Part shown: positions 49,772 to 60,137 of the stretch, piece after piece
Layout: each line of letters starts with the position of its first letter
Position numbering within the stretch: position 1 is the stretch's first letter
The notes under the pieces: model-generated
Seen by the model: the letters and a program-made list of their open reading frames with translations, nothing else
The model's database searches: none
Told to the model about the DNA's origin: nothing
Origin: Phycisphaerales bacterium
GTDB lineage: Bacteria > Planctomycetota > Phycisphaerae > Phycisphaerales > UBA1924
NCBI GenBank assembly: GCA_016709445.1
Contig: JADJMV010000013.1
Span: forward strand, 1 to 64,000
DNA length: 64,000 nucleotides
Direction of reading: 5' to 3'
Made by a program: the position numbers and the translations under genes

Positions 49772-52033
49772 TCAGCGGATACCCGCGTCCGTCAGAGCGT
49801 GAGTCATGGCTTGCGCGACGGCGTCGTAGCCTGCGGGCGAGAAATGGACGAAGTCGCCGGCCATGCGTTCGGGGCGGGCGCGGCCCTGCTCGTCGGTGAG
49901 GAGCGGCGTGATATCGAGCCAGAAGATGTGTTTGGCGTCGGCGCGGCGCGCGAGCTGGCGGTTGATGATGTCGCCGCGAATTCGGAGTGGATCGTCGGGT
50001 TCGCGGCCGCGGGGCGGGACGCTGATGAGGAGGATGGTGGAGTCGGGGTGGCGAGATCGGAGCCGCTCGAGGATGGCGTCGATGCCCTGGATGATGCTCT
50101 CGGAGTTGTCGTCGGGGAGGTTGTTGGTGCCGATCATGAGGGTGATGGCGTCCGGTGATGCGCCGTCGAGCATGCCGTGGTCGAGGCGCCAGAGGACGTG
50201 CTGCGTGCGGTCGCCGGAGATTCCGGCGTTGAGGACGGGGCCGAGAGGATCGAGGAGTGCTTCGCGGGCGGTTGCGCCGCCGCCACTGATTTGACGCGCG
50301 GGGCCGGCCCAGCCCTGGGTGATGGAGTCGCCGATCATCACGAGGCGCGGATGGAGGGATTGGGCGCCGCGCTGGATGTCTTCGAACTGGTTCATCCAGG
50401 AGCGATCGCCCCAGCCCGCGGCCTGGGAGCGGGTCTCGGGGCTGGTGACGGGGACGCGGGTGGGCGGGGCGCCGCTCGCGAGGCTGGCGGCGATTGCGCC
50501 GGGGCGCTCGATCTGGTTGCCGGTGGTCTTGTCGATCGAGAGTTGGGCGCCGGTGTCGTCGATCCAGGCGTCCATGACACGGGCGAGTTCGGCGACCTTG
50601 CTGGGCAACTCGGGGGCGAGGTCGCGGGTTTCGCCGATGTCCTCGGCGAGGTTGTAGAGCTCGAAGCGGCGTTTGGCATGGAAGTAGATGAGCTTCTCGT
50701 CGCCGACGCGGATGCTGGTGAAGGGCCAGATGCCGGGTCCGGAAGCGCCCCACTGGTGGGGCTGATTCCAGCCGAGGACGCGCGAGGGATCGAACTGCTC
50801 GGCGCGGCCGGTGAGGAGGGGGGTGAAGTCGCGCCCGTCGAGTGATTCATTCGGCGGGAGGGGGACGCCGGCGAGGTGGAGGATGGTGGGGAAGTAGTCG
50901 TGGGAGATGATGGGGGTGTCGATCGTGGAATCGGCACGGCCGGGCGCATCGGTGACGCCGGGCCAGGCGACGATGGTGGGGACGCGCGTGCCGCCTTCAT
51001 ACGCGGAGCCCTTGCCGGAGCGTGCCGGGGCGTTGTGGGTGTGGGCGGTCTGGCCGTCGGGGGCGGCGCCCCGGGCGTGGGCGGAGAGGCCGCCGTTGTC
51101 GGAGGAGAAGATGATGATGGTGTTGTCGAGTTGGTGGAGGTCTTCGAGTGTGGCGACGAGGGCGCCGAGCGCGGCGTCGACGGTCTCGATCATGGAGGCG
51201 TAGGCGCGCTCACGATCGTCGAGGTCGGGGTAGTTGGGTTCGTAGCGGTGGTTGCCCATGATGGGGGCGTGGACGGCGTAGGGGGCGAAGTTCATGTAGA
51301 AAGGCTGGTCGTCGGCGACGGCGTCGCGGATGGCCTGGGAGGCCTCGATCGCGAGGGCCTCGGTCATGAAGATGTCGTGGCCGTGGTATTTGTCGAGGCC
51401 GGGGGTGTCCCAGACGGTGGGATTGGAATGCGGCGGCTTGCCCTCGCGCCCGGCGACGGTGAAGTGGTCGAGCCCGTAGTAGGAGGCCGGGCCGCCGGCG
51501 GCGTGGCCGGCGATGTTGATGTCGAAGCCGAGAGCCGTGGGCTCGGCGCTCGGCGTGCCGCTGGCGCCGAAGTGGGCCTTGCCGACGTGGATGGTGCGGT
51601 AGCCGGCGTCGTGGAGAAGTTCCGGGAGCGTGGCGTAGTCGCCGGGCTGCAGCCCGTTGACACGCCAGGCGGGCGCGGCGATGTCGTCTCGGCCGGTGGA
51701 GGTATCGGAATCCTTGTTGAGCGTCCAGTAGGTGATGTGGGTGCGGGCGGGGCACATGCCCGTGAGGATGCTGGTGCGCGTGGGGGTGCAGACCGGGGCG
51801 CTGGCGTAGGAGTTGCTGAAGCGCACGCCGCGGGCGGCGAGTTTCTCGATGTTGGGGGTGTGGTACCGCTGGTTGAGCGGGGTCGGTTCCTTCCACATGG
51901 GGACGGAGAGGTCTTGCCAGCCGAGGTCGTCGACGAGGAAGAGGATGATGTTGGGGTGCGTAGGTTCTGCGTCGGTCGGGTGGGCGAGCAGCGAGCAGAC
52001 GGCGGCGAGTGCGAGGACGAATCGGGTGAGCAT
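49772..52033 (-). CDS. Type I sulfatase fused to an SGNH hydrolase
   Basis: 753 residues. ATG 52033 chosen for its signal peptide (VLALAAVCSLLAHPTDA). The sulfatase domain (about 25-500) starts NIILFLVDDLGWQDLS, with the formylglycine motif CTPTRTSILTG (C-x-P-x-R), metal and substrate residues in FSSDNGG, and a KGSAYEGGTRVP segment. From about residue 560 an SGNH/GDSL esterase follows: RLVMIGDSITQGWAG (block I), NAGISGDRT (II), MIGTNNLPDD (III) and DFVHFSPAGYDA with catalytic Asp and His (V). A desulfating and deacetylating enzyme in one chain would suit sulfated, acylated algal polysaccharides. Activation would need a formylglycine-generating enzyme not seen here. Confidence 0.92.
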   Translation of the reverse strand: MLTRFVLALAAVCSLLAHPTDAEPTHPNIILFLVDDLGWQDLSVPMWKEPTPLNQRYHTPNIEKLAARGVRFSNSYASAPVCTPTRTSILTGMCPARTHITYWTLNKDSDTSTGRDDIAAPAWRVNGLQPGDYATLPELLHDAGYRTIHVGKAHFGASGTPSAEPTALGFDINIAGHAAGGPASYYGLDHFTVAGREGKPPHSNPTVWDTPGLDKYHGHDIFMTEALAIEASQAIRDAVADDQPFYMNFAPYAVHAPIMGNHRYEPNYPDLDDRERAYASMIETVDAALGALVATLEDLHQLDNTIIIFSSDNGGLSAHARGAAPDGQTAHTHNAPARSGKGSAYEGGTRVPTIVAWPGVTDAPGRADSTIDTPIISHDYFPTILHLAGVPLPPNESLDGRDFTPLLTGRAEQFDPSRVLGWNQPHQWGASGPGIWPFTSIRVGDEKLIYFHAKRRFELYNLAEDIGETRDLAPELPSKVAELARVMDAWIDDTGAQLSIDKTTGNQIERPGAIAASLASGAPPTRVPVTSPETRSQAAGWGDRSWMNQFEDIQRGAQSLHPRLVMIGDSITQGWAGPARQISGGGATAREALLDPLGPVLNAGISGDRTQHVLWRLDHGMLDGASPDAITLMIGTNNLPDDNSESIIQGIDAILERLRSRHPDSTILLISVPPRGREPDDPLRIRGDIINRQLARRADAKHIFWLDITPLLTDEQGRARPERMAGDFVHFSPAGYDAVAQAMTHALTDAGIR

Positions 52034-52175
52034 CCGGGGAGGATACTGCGCGATCACGGCGACCGAGGTGTCGGCTGGAGATCTCGGTGGGTTGAGGTTG
52101 GGGTGGGAGAGGCCGAGTGGTGCTACGCGGGGAGGTGGTTGCGGTTCGCACTGGACTTCGCCCAGTGGCACCCGC

Positions 52176-54915
52176 TCATTGATTGACGCGCTCCGTGAAG
52201 TCGGCGTCGCCCATGATTCGATCATCGGCGGCGGCTTCGTGGCCCTCGACGGTTGGCGCGCGGAGGCCGCGGCCGGTGGAGGCGTCGGTGACGGTCATCT
52301 GCCATGGGCCCGCGTCGGGGACTCTGGGGATGAACCCGGCGAAGAGCCGGATGGTGTAGAGCGGGGTTTCGGCTCCCTCGCGGCGGACTTCGAGGATGTA
52401 GCCGTCCGGGGGGTTGAAGGTGATGCGGGGGAGGGAGAGGCTCCAGGATTGGCCGCAGTTGTCGGATTGATGGAGCGTCACGGGCCATCCGGCGTAGCAG
52501 GCGGCGCCATCGGCGGTGGGATCGACCCAGCGGGGCCAGGCCTCGACGATGCAGGAGCGGTCGGCGGCGTGGAGTCGGACGATCTCGTAGCCGGGGGCCT
52601 TGTCGTAGAGGCGGGCGGGCTCGACGCCGGAGATGATGGGGTCGGCGACGGCGAGCATGGTGATCTTGTTGCCGAAGGCGTCGGTGTAGTCGCCGGTGTT
52701 GCGGGGCGCGCCCCTCGGCGCGGTTGGCGCCCTCTTGGGTCGGGTACCAGCGGCGGGGCCAGGTGTTGGCGATCGCCGGTGAGGTCAGGCAGATGCTCGC
52801 GTCGCGCCAGTCGTCGAGGCCGTAGCGGATGAGTGTCGCGAGGTGCTGGTCGCCGGCCAAGTGGAAGGCGAAGCCCTCGCGGAGGGCCTCGACGGCGCGC
52901 TGCCGCCCGGTGTGGGGCCAGCCGTTGGTGTCGGCATCGGCGACGGGGACGTCGTCGGACGGGTATTCGCCCGGGGCGAGGCTGGGGAGGCGTCCGACGA
53001 TCTCGTCGTCCTTGGCGCTGGCGGGAAGGGTGTGTGCGGCCGCGAGGGGGGATTGGGAGAGGGCGAACTTCATCCACGCGCCGTGACTCCAGTCGGCGGC
53101 CCATTCATGGAGGAACTGCTCCTGCTGCGCGCCCAGGAGCGGGATGGCGGGGTCGTCGGCCTGGGTGGCCGGGTCGAAACCCTCGGCCTGCGGCCAGCCG
53201 TTGCGGAACTTGCCGGCGGGGACGGCGACGCTGGGCGACTCCTTGAACTCGCGGTCGGAGAAGACGGCGAAGGAGACTCCGGCGTCGGTGAAGCTCGTCG
53301 TGTAGGTGGTGTAGCCGTCGCCGACGACCGGGTCGATCTTGGGCGGCGGGAGGTTGGAGGTCTGGGTGCGGTGGACCATGTTCACGAATCGGGGGGACAT
53401 GACGTAGCCGCCGGAGTCCTGGGCGGTCAGGCCGTCGTGGGCCTCGGCGCGACGGCCCCCCGCGCCCCAGAGGTTGCCGTGGAAGACATCGTGATCGTCG
53501 GGGATGGCGACGGTGGGGCGGTCGGCGGTGAGTGGGCCGAACGCCCAGCACCACTTGGTCCACTTGTAGAGGTAGTCGAGGCAGGCGAGGTCCTCGTTGC
53601 GCCGGTCGGCGGGTGTGAGGTCGCCCTCGTAGATCTGGTCACCGGCGAAGAAGAGGAGGTCGGGGTTCTGCGCCGCGAGGTGGGCGACGAGGTCGTCGTG
53701 GGGGAACCAGAGGCCGAAGCGGTTCCACTTGAGGCCGCCGGTGTAGGTCTTGTTGCAGCTCAGCGAGCCGATGACGTAGTCGCGTTGGGTGGCGTCGGGG
53801 GCGGCGCGAAAGAGGCCACGGCGGGCGCCGTCGAGCGGCGCGTCGGTGGTCGTGGGCTCGGCGAAGCGGACCTCGTAAGGGATGTCGCGCCCGGTGTCCC
53901 AGTGTTCGAGTTGGAAGGTGGCGGTCCAGGAGTCGGGGACGACGGGCGCCGTCGTGATCTTGCGCCAGCCGTCGTCCTCGACCCAGAGTTCGGCGTCGGG
54001 GAGTTGGATGGCGTCGGCGGGCGCGCCGAGCGGGGCGAGTGGCGGGAGCTGGGCGGTGAGCCGGATCGTGCTTTGATCGCGGAGGTACATGGTGTGCCAG
54101 ACGGGGCCGAAGGCGCGGTCGGCGCGGGTCGAGACCAGGCTGCCCGTGGTGGTGAGGTCGTCGAACCAGAACCCGGAGGGCGAGCCCTCGGGGCCCCCGG
54201 TCGAGACGAGGGCGATGGAGCCGTCGGTGAGGGCGGGGTCGACCTCGGCGATGGCGAAGTAGAGCACGTTGCCGCCTTCGTCCTGCACTCGTGCGGCGAC
54301 CCGGGACTTGGTCTGGCCGTGGACGATGCGGACGACAAGGGTGTACTCGTCGCCCTGGCGGGCGACGGGGGTGACCATGCCATCGCCGAGGAGGGGGAGT
54401 TGGTCGGGGCCGAGGGGGGTGTTGATGGCCCAGAGCGGGGTGTTCTCGAGCGGCTGGTCGTTGCGGCGGATGGAGATCTTCCCGTCGCGTTCGACCAGGA
54501 TGACCATGCCGCCATCCTCGGCGGGGACATGGTGGACCTGGGCGGTGAGGCGTGGGTCGATGCCGATGCCGCCGGCGCCGAGGAGCAGGCCGGCGGCGGC
54601 GTGGGGACCGAGGGCGGCGGCGGGGTCGATGGGGCCGAGGCGCACCGAGATCTCGGCGTCGCCGTTGCGGGCGCCGAGGGTTTGGGTGAGGCAGTGGGCG
54701 GTGCGCATGGGGAGGTTCTTGCCGGCCTCGACGCACTCGAGGCGGCCATTCTGGACGCGCCAGTCCTGGAGGCGGTTGGCCCACCAGTCGCGCCCGATCC
54801 AGACGCGGTCGGGGGTGGCGTCGAAGTTGAGGGTGGTCTGGCCGGGGCAGTGGGGCGCGAGGCCGGCGAGGGCCAGGGCGAGGAAGTGGAGGAGGGCGGA
54901 GCGGCGGGGTTGCAT
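52176..54915 (-). CDS. PhoD-like metallophosphatase, one frameshift
   Basis: About 912 residues if one base is skipped. Signal peptide at 1-25 (LALALAGLAPHCPGQ). Residues 26-250 are a jelly-roll-like domain (WRVQNGRLECVEAGKNLPMR). The PhoD catalytic domain follows: IGSLSCNKTYTGGLKWNRFG, FFAGDQIYEGDLTPADRR, AIPDDHDVFHGN and FHLAGDQHLATLIRYG, all metal-ligand motifs intact. Near 52710, after EGANRAEG, the frame must change by one base to continue with RNTGDYTDAFGNKITMLAVA up to the stop at 52176. The extra base is in a CCCC run. The rest of the protein is well preserved, so a recent lesion or consensus error is likely. Confidence 0.82.
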
Positions 54916-54988
54916 GTGGGGTCCTTTCGCTCGGGGACTTGTAACCGATGGGGCGTCGCGGGGGCAAACCGGGCGTTACAGTGCGGCC

Positions 54989-57916
54989 ATGAAGAATGCC
55001 TCCGCAGGTCGTTTCGTCCGTCGTTTGGGAGTGTGCGCGGTGCTGGCGGCGCTGGCTGGGTCGGCGTCGGGCCAGGACGCCGAATGGATCTGGGTCTCAC
55101 CCCAGGCGAAGGCGGGTCAGCACGCTCGGATGCTCCGGCTGTTCATGGTGAGCGGCGAGGTGGATCGGGCGCAGCTCGTGGCGACGTGCGACAACCACAT
55201 GGTGGTCTACGTCAACGGCGAGGAGGTCGCCAGGAGCGATACATGGGAATCGCCGGTGGCGGTGGATGTGGCGGGGAAGCTGCGGCAGGGCCGCAACGTC
55301 GTGGCGGTGGATGCGTTGAATGACGGGGGAGCCGCGGGGCTGGCGCTTCGCCTGGACGTCACGCTCAAGAGTGGGGAGAAGTCGCGTGTGGTGAGTTCCG
55401 GCGACTGGAGGGCCTCGGAAGAGGCTCCCGAGGGCTGGGAGCAGCCGGGGTTCGCGTTCCGGGCGTGGGAGCGGGCGGCATCGCTCGGTTCCACGACGGA
55501 TGGCTCGCTGCCGTGGGGCGTCGTGATGCAGAGCCGCGAGGCGACTCCGGCGGCGGCGATCCATCTGCCGGACGGTTTCGCCGTGGAATTGGTGCACTCG
55601 TCGCAGGCGGGCGAGGGCTCGTGGGTGAGCCTGACGATGGACCCGGAGGGTCGGGCGTTGGTCTCCCCGGAATCGGGCGGGTTGCTGCGCCTGACGCGCA
55701 CGGGGCCGGAGAGCGCGACGGTGGAGCGCGAGCCGGTGGATATCGGGATGTGCCAGGGGCTGCTGTTGGCGTACGACTCGCTCTACGCGAGCGTGAATGA
55801 GAACGCGGACCGCAAGGGCGGGCTGCACCGCCTGCGCGACACCAACGGGGACGGGCTGTTCGACACCGACGAGCAGCTGGCCTCGTACCCGTACCAGGGT
55901 GAGCACGGCCCGCACGGTCTGGTGCTGGGCCCGGACGGGATGATCTACACGGTGCACGGCAACCACACGCCGCTGATGTTGAAGGTGGACAAGGCGCACT
56001 CGCCTCTGCGGGACTGGGCGGAGGATCTCTTGCTGCCGCGGATCTGGGATCCGCGGGGGCACGCGGTCGGGATCAAGTCGCCCGCGGGGGTGGTGCTGCG
56101 GACGGACAAGGACGGGCAGCACTGGGAGGTCATCGCGGGCGGCCTGCGGAACAGCTACGACATCGCGTTCGCGCCCAACGGGGAGCTGTTCACGTACGAC
56201 TCGGACATGGAGTGGGACATCGGGACGCCGTGGTACCGGCCGCCGCGGGTGGTGCATCTGGTGGAGGGCGGCGAGTATGGCTGGCGGGGCGGGACGGGCA
56301 AGTGGCCGGACTACTACCCGGACAGCCTGCCGCCGGTGCTGGACACGGACTTGGCCTCGCCGGTGGGGGTGACCTTCCCGAGTGGGGGGATGTTCCCCGA
56401 GCCGTGGGCGAGCGCGCTGTTCATCGGCGACTGGGCGTACGGTCGGATCGCGGCGGTGCACCTGACGCCGAAGGGGGCGAGCTATTCGGGCGTGTACGAG
56501 ACCTTTGCGCTCGGGCTGCCGATGAGCGTGACCGACATCGCGTTTGCGCCGGACGGGTCGATGTGGTTCACGACGGGCGGGCGCGGGACGCAGTCGGGGC
56601 TCTACCGGGTGACCTATGCGGGTGACAAGCCGGGGGCGGAGGGCGCGGCGCTCGCCGGCCTGACCGAGGAAGCGGTGCTGCGCCGGAAGCTGGAGCACAT
56701 CGGTCCCGATGACGGACCGGCGGGGCTGGCCGAGGCGGTGGGGCACCTCGGCGACCCGGACCGGTTCGTGCGCTACGCGGCCCGGCTGGCGATGGAGCGG
56801 TTCGGGTTCGAGGAGTGGGTGGGGGCGGTCGTGGATGCGCCGGTCGAGGCGCAGCCCCAGTGTGCGATCGCGGTGGCCCGGCACGAGGACAAGCTAAACG
56901 TTGACCGCGCGGTGGAGTTTGTGACGCAGTATGCCAAGGACCTCGAGGGCACGGAGGATGATCTGGCGTATCTGCGCGCGATCGAGATCGCCTGTGCGCG
57001 CGGCGGCGAGCCGAGCGAGGCGACGCGGCAGGCGGTGCTGGACAAGTTCGACAGCGCGTTCCCATCCGAGGACCCGCACCTGGCGCACATCCTCGCGGAG
57101 GTGCTGACCTACTTCAGGGCTCCGGGCATCGGGCCGCGGCTGCTCGAGATCGTGGAGCACGGCGCCACACGCGAGGAGAAGATCTACGCCGCGTTGTGTC
57201 TGCGGCTGGTGGTCGATCAGCTCGATGCGTCGGGTCAGGATCGGTATTTCGGCTGGCTCCGGCAGGCGAGGAACCTGCCCGGCGGCGCGAGCTTCACCGG
57301 ATTCATGCAGGCGATCGAGAAGGAAGCGGTCGAGCATCTCGACGGCGACTCAAAGGCGCGGGTGGTGGCGGAGTTGGCGGCGATGGACAAGGAGGCTCCG
57401 GTCTCGCCCGCGCCCCCGAATCGGCCGTTCGTGCGGCAGTGGGACCTCGCGGGCGCTGCGAAGGCGGTCTCCTCAATGGGAGGCGAGCGTTCGGTTGCGC
57501 GAGGGGCGAGGCTGTTCACGGAGGCGCGGTGCATCGAGTGCCACCGCTTCGGGGGGGCGGGCGGTGCGACGGGGCCGGACCTGACGGGCGTAGCGCGGCG
57601 GTTCTCGCGGGAGGATCTGCTGCAGGCGGTCGTCGAGCCTTCCAAGGTCGTGAGCGATCAGTACCGCGCGTCGATTGTGACGCTCAAGGACGGGCGGCAG
57701 CTCAACGGGCGGCTGATCCAGATCACGGGCGGGCGGATGGACGTGTTGACCGATCCCTTCACGCACGCGGTGACATCGGTCTCACCGGGTGACATCGAGA
57801 AGGTCGAGGAATCATTGATCTCGCCCATGCCCGCCGGGCTGCTGGACACGATGTCGGCGGCTGAGATTGCGGATCTGCTCGCCTATCTGGAGAGCGGGGC
57901 GGCGGGCGCCAGATAG
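54989..57916 (+). CDS. Large PVC-type haem-binding CxxCH protein
   Basis: 975 residues, ATG 54989, signal peptide at 1-28 (CAVLAALAGSASGQ). Residues 29-150 form a lectin-like or carbohydrate-binding beta sandwich (WIWVSPQAKAGQ, NHMVVYVNGEEVARS). Residues 185-540 are the dehydrogenase-like propeller (LHRLRDTNGDGLFDTDEQLA, GEHGPHGLVLGPDGMIYTVH, AGGLRNSYDIAFAPNGELF). Residues 560-820 are HEAT-like helices. The C-terminal monohaem domain has CIECHRFGG and a long family tail (DLLQAVVEPSKVVSDQYRAS). Function is presumed oxidative saccharide breakdown in the periplasm. It diverges from the PhoD gene. Confidence 0.9.
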   Translation: MKNASAGRFVRRLGVCAVLAALAGSASGQDAEWIWVSPQAKAGQHARMLRLFMVSGEVDRAQLVATCDNHMVVYVNGEEVARSDTWESPVAVDVAGKLRQGRNVVAVDALNDGGAAGLALRLDVTLKSGEKSRVVSSGDWRASEEAPEGWEQPGFAFRAWERAASLGSTTDGSLPWGVVMQSREATPAAAIHLPDGFAVELVHSSQAGEGSWVSLTMDPEGRALVSPESGGLLRLTRTGPESATVEREPVDIGMCQGLLLAYDSLYASVNENADRKGGLHRLRDTNGDGLFDTDEQLASYPYQGEHGPHGLVLGPDGMIYTVHGNHTPLMLKVDKAHSPLRDWAEDLLLPRIWDPRGHAVGIKSPAGVVLRTDKDGQHWEVIAGGLRNSYDIAFAPNGELFTYDSDMEWDIGTPWYRPPRVVHLVEGGEYGWRGGTGKWPDYYPDSLPPVLDTDLASPVGVTFPSGGMFPEPWASALFIGDWAYGRIAAVHLTPKGASYSGVYETFALGLPMSVTDIAFAPDGSMWFTTGGRGTQSGLYRVTYAGDKPGAEGAALAGLTEEAVLRRKLEHIGPDDGPAGLAEAVGHLGDPDRFVRYAARLAMERFGFEEWVGAVVDAPVEAQPQCAIAVARHEDKLNVDRAVEFVTQYAKDLEGTEDDLAYLRAIEIACARGGEPSEATRQAVLDKFDSAFPSEDPHLAHILAEVLTYFRAPGIGPRLLEIVEHGATREEKIYAALCLRLVVDQLDASGQDRYFGWLRQARNLPGGASFTGFMQAIEKEAVEHLDGDSKARVVAELAAMDKEAPVSPAPPNRPFVRQWDLAGAAKAVSSMGGERSVARGARLFTEARCIECHRFGGAGGATGPDLTGVARRFSREDLLQAVVEPSKVVSDQYRASIVTLKDGRQLNGRLIQITGGRMDVLTDPFTHAVTSVSPGDIEKVEESLISPMPAGLLDTMSAAEIADLLAYLESGAAGAR

Positions 57917-57992
57917 CAAAGCCCGATGAGCTGCGGGCGTGGGGCGGGGAAGGCGGCGAGATCGACTGGCCCTGCAACAGGGGAGGGGTGTG

Positions 57993-58754
57993 ATGTCGTT
58001 CGGGCTGGGGCGTGGACGCGAGCTGGATGCGGCGGTGGGGACGGTGGGTATCGGCGAGGCGGAGCTGCCGGCGCTGCCCGACGCGATCGCCGAAGATCCG
58101 CGGGCGGGTCAGGTGGACCCGCGTGCGTGGTTCCCGGACGCGTCACGCCCGTTCGAGATCGAGATCGGCTCGGGGAAGGGCACCTTTCTTGTGCAGCAGG
58201 CGATGCTGCAGCCGGAGGTGAACTTCCTGGGGATCGAGTGGGCGCGGGAGTTCTATCTCTATGCGGCCGATCGGGTACGCCGCCGGCGGGACCGGGGGCT
58301 GCTCGGCAATGTGCGGCTGCTGAACGCGGACGCGACGAGCTTCCTGCGCTGGAGGGCGCCGGAGGGCATCGCAAGGGTGGTGCATCTGTATTTCAGTGAC
58401 CCATGGCCGAAGACCCGGCACCACAAGAAGCGCGTGGTGCAGGACCGCTTCCTCGGGGAGGTGTGGCGCGTGCTGGCACCGGGAGGGGAGCTGCGCGTGG
58501 TGACGGACCACGACGAGTTATGGGATTGGGACTGCGCGCACTTCGATCGCTGGACCGGCGGGGCCGGTTGGGCCCTGCTCTCGGAGTATGGGCTCGGGGG
58601 CGAGTCGCCTCGCGAGGGAGGTCCGTTCGCGCGAGAGACGTTCCAGCGGCCGCCGAGTGCGGAGCGGGGCGAACTCGTCGGGACGAACTTCGAACGGAAG
58701 TTCCGGCGGGCGGGAAAGCAATTTCACTCGGTGGTGTTGCGCCGCTGTCGCTGA
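57993..58754 (+). CDS. trmB: tRNA (guanine-46-N7)-methyltransferase TrmB
   Basis: 253 residues. Methylates G46 of tRNA using SAM. ATG 57993 follows GGGGAGGGG. SAM site FEIEIGSGKGTFLVQQA near residue 52, NFLGIEWAREFYLYAADRVR, and the family signature YFSDPWPKTRHHKKRVVQ near 132 with the catalytic Asp. T-N-F-E-R-K-F (TNFERKF) near residue 230 is the usual C-terminal motif. Complete and typical in length. It starts 76 nt after the CxxCH gene. Confidence 0.95.
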   Translation: MSFGLGRGRELDAAVGTVGIGEAELPALPDAIAEDPRAGQVDPRAWFPDASRPFEIEIGSGKGTFLVQQAMLQPEVNFLGIEWAREFYLYAADRVRRRRDRGLLGNVRLLNADATSFLRWRAPEGIARVVHLYFSDPWPKTRHHKKRVVQDRFLGEVWRVLAPGGELRVVTDHDELWDWDCAHFDRWTGGAGWALLSEYGLGGESPREGGPFARETFQRPPSAERGELVGTNFERKFRRAGKQFHSVVLRRCR

Positions 58755-58760
58755 AGGTGC

Positions 58761-58784
58761 GTATTTCTACCCCGGTCGAAATAC
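58761..58784. repeat. Near-palindrome between trmB and the hybrid kinase gene
   Basis: GTATTTC (58761-58767) and GAAATAC (58778-58784) are perfect arms; with the inner ACC/GGT the 24-bp dyad matches at 20 of 24 positions. It begins 7 bp after the trmB stop and lies 78 bp before ATG 58862. It may be an operator or a weak terminator; there is no T tract. Confidence 0.45.
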
Positions 58785-58861
58785 CCGTTTCATTGTCCGA
58801 ATTTGGGTCGGCCCGGGATTCCGCCGATGCAAGCCCCGGAGCACGAAGGGGATACACGCAC

Positions 58862-60031
58862 ATGGATGAACGCAAATTGCATCAGGGATCTGAGGGCGCT
58901 GCTTCGTGGATGGGCTCTTCGGTGCGCCGGGGGATCTGTCTGGACATGGACTTGGTGTCGGGGTTCGTCCGAGAACTCCGGGGGCCGCTGACATCCATCA
59001 TGGGCGCATCGGAGCTTCTGGCGGAGCCGGGGATGAGCGTGACAGACGCCGCGGAACTGCGCCGGATGCTGGTGCGGAACGCGCGGGCGTTTGAATCGCT
59101 GGTGTCGAGGTTTGAGGATTCGGTCTTGATGGGCGCGGGCGCATTGGCGCCCACATTCCAGGCGATGGACGCGCGCCGTGTGGCGGAGCGGGCGATCCGG
59201 GACGTGAACGAGGAGCACGGGCTGGGGACGGGCGAGATCGAGATGCGACCTGCCGGGGACGAGTGGGAACCGGTGTTGCTGGATGCGGAGCGTCTCCGCT
59301 TCGTGCTGGCGGCGTTGATCACCCAGGCGTTGCACTCGGCGGCGTCGGGGCCGATCGTGGTTCGGGTGGCGCTGGACGAGGCGGATGGCGACATGCGCCG
59401 CCTGCGGTTCGATATCGGGGTCGAGGATGGGGGCCGGAGTGCCGGGCAGCGCGGTCGGGAGTGCGTGGGCGCGGCCTTCCACATCGGTGTGGCGACGGGC
59501 CTTGTGCATGCGCTCGGTGGCGAGGTGTGCGCGGGCGAGGGCGGGGGCTCCTTCGGGCTGGTGCTCCCGGTGGGTGCGGCCTCGGAGACGGCCTCGGATG
59601 CGGCCTCGGAGCAGGCGGCTTTGCGGGATCTGACTGGGGTTCGGGTGTTGCTGGCGGAGGACGGGGCCGCGAACCAGAAGGTGCTGGCGACGATGCTGCA
59701 CTGGGCGGGGGCGAGCGTGCAGATCGCTCGGAACGGCGAGGTCGCGGTCGAGCTGGCCCGCGAGGCGCAGCAGGCCGGTCGGGACTTCGATGTGATCCTC
59801 ATGGATCTGCACATGCCGGTGCTCGACGGGCTGGAGGCGACGGGGCAGCTCCGGGGGTTGGGCGTTCGATCGGCGATCATCGCCGTGACGGCCGACGCGC
59901 GTGAGGAGGATCGGGCGCGGTGCATGCGCTCGGGCTTTGAGGGATACTTGGCCAAACCTGTCTCACGCGAATCGCTCCTGGAGGCGGTGTGGACTTGGAG
60001 TCATCGCGGGCGCGACGCGCGGGCGGCGTAG
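58862..60031 (+). CDS. Degenerate hybrid histidine kinase with intact receiver domain
   Basis: 389 residues, ATG 58862 (AAGGGG upstream). Soluble, no membrane segment. Residues 28-95 align with the HisKA dimerisation helix, but the phosphoacceptor reads VRELRGPLTS where kinases have SHELRTPLTS: His is Arg37. The N box is degraded (FVLAALITQALHSA, Asn to Gln), while G1/G2-like VEDGGRS and HIGVATGLVHALGGEV remain. Receiver domain from about 260: VLLAEDGAANQKVL, phospho-Asp315 in VILMDLHMPVLDG, Lys365 in YLAKPVS, intact. So it probably cannot autophosphorylate and may be a phosphoryl acceptor or scaffold. The PAS-GAF sensor gene follows after 106 nt. Confidence 0.8.
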   Translation: MDERKLHQGSEGAASWMGSSVRRGICLDMDLVSGFVRELRGPLTSIMGASELLAEPGMSVTDAAELRRMLVRNARAFESLVSRFEDSVLMGAGALAPTFQAMDARRVAERAIRDVNEEHGLGTGEIEMRPAGDEWEPVLLDAERLRFVLAALITQALHSAASGPIVVRVALDEADGDMRRLRFDIGVEDGGRSAGQRGRECVGAAFHIGVATGLVHALGGEVCAGEGGGSFGLVLPVGAASETASDAASEQAALRDLTGVRVLLAEDGAANQKVLATMLHWAGASVQIARNGEVAVELAREAQQAGRDFDVILMDLHMPVLDGLEATGQLRGLGVRSAIIAVTADAREEDRARCMRSGFEGYLAKPVSRESLLEAVWTWSHRGRDARAA

Positions 60032-60137
60032 CGGGGCCGGGCTGCGCAGGCGGTAGATTCGGGCTCGCGTCGGGCAGCGTTGCGAGTCGCTCGGGAAGGA
60101 CTCAGCCCACAGGCTTGCCCGGTCGATAGGGCAGTCG

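Noticed and set aside
52843..55323. Plus-strand frame of about 826 codons opposite the PhoD gene
   Set aside because: No domain or signal; the minus strand carries all PhoD motifs.
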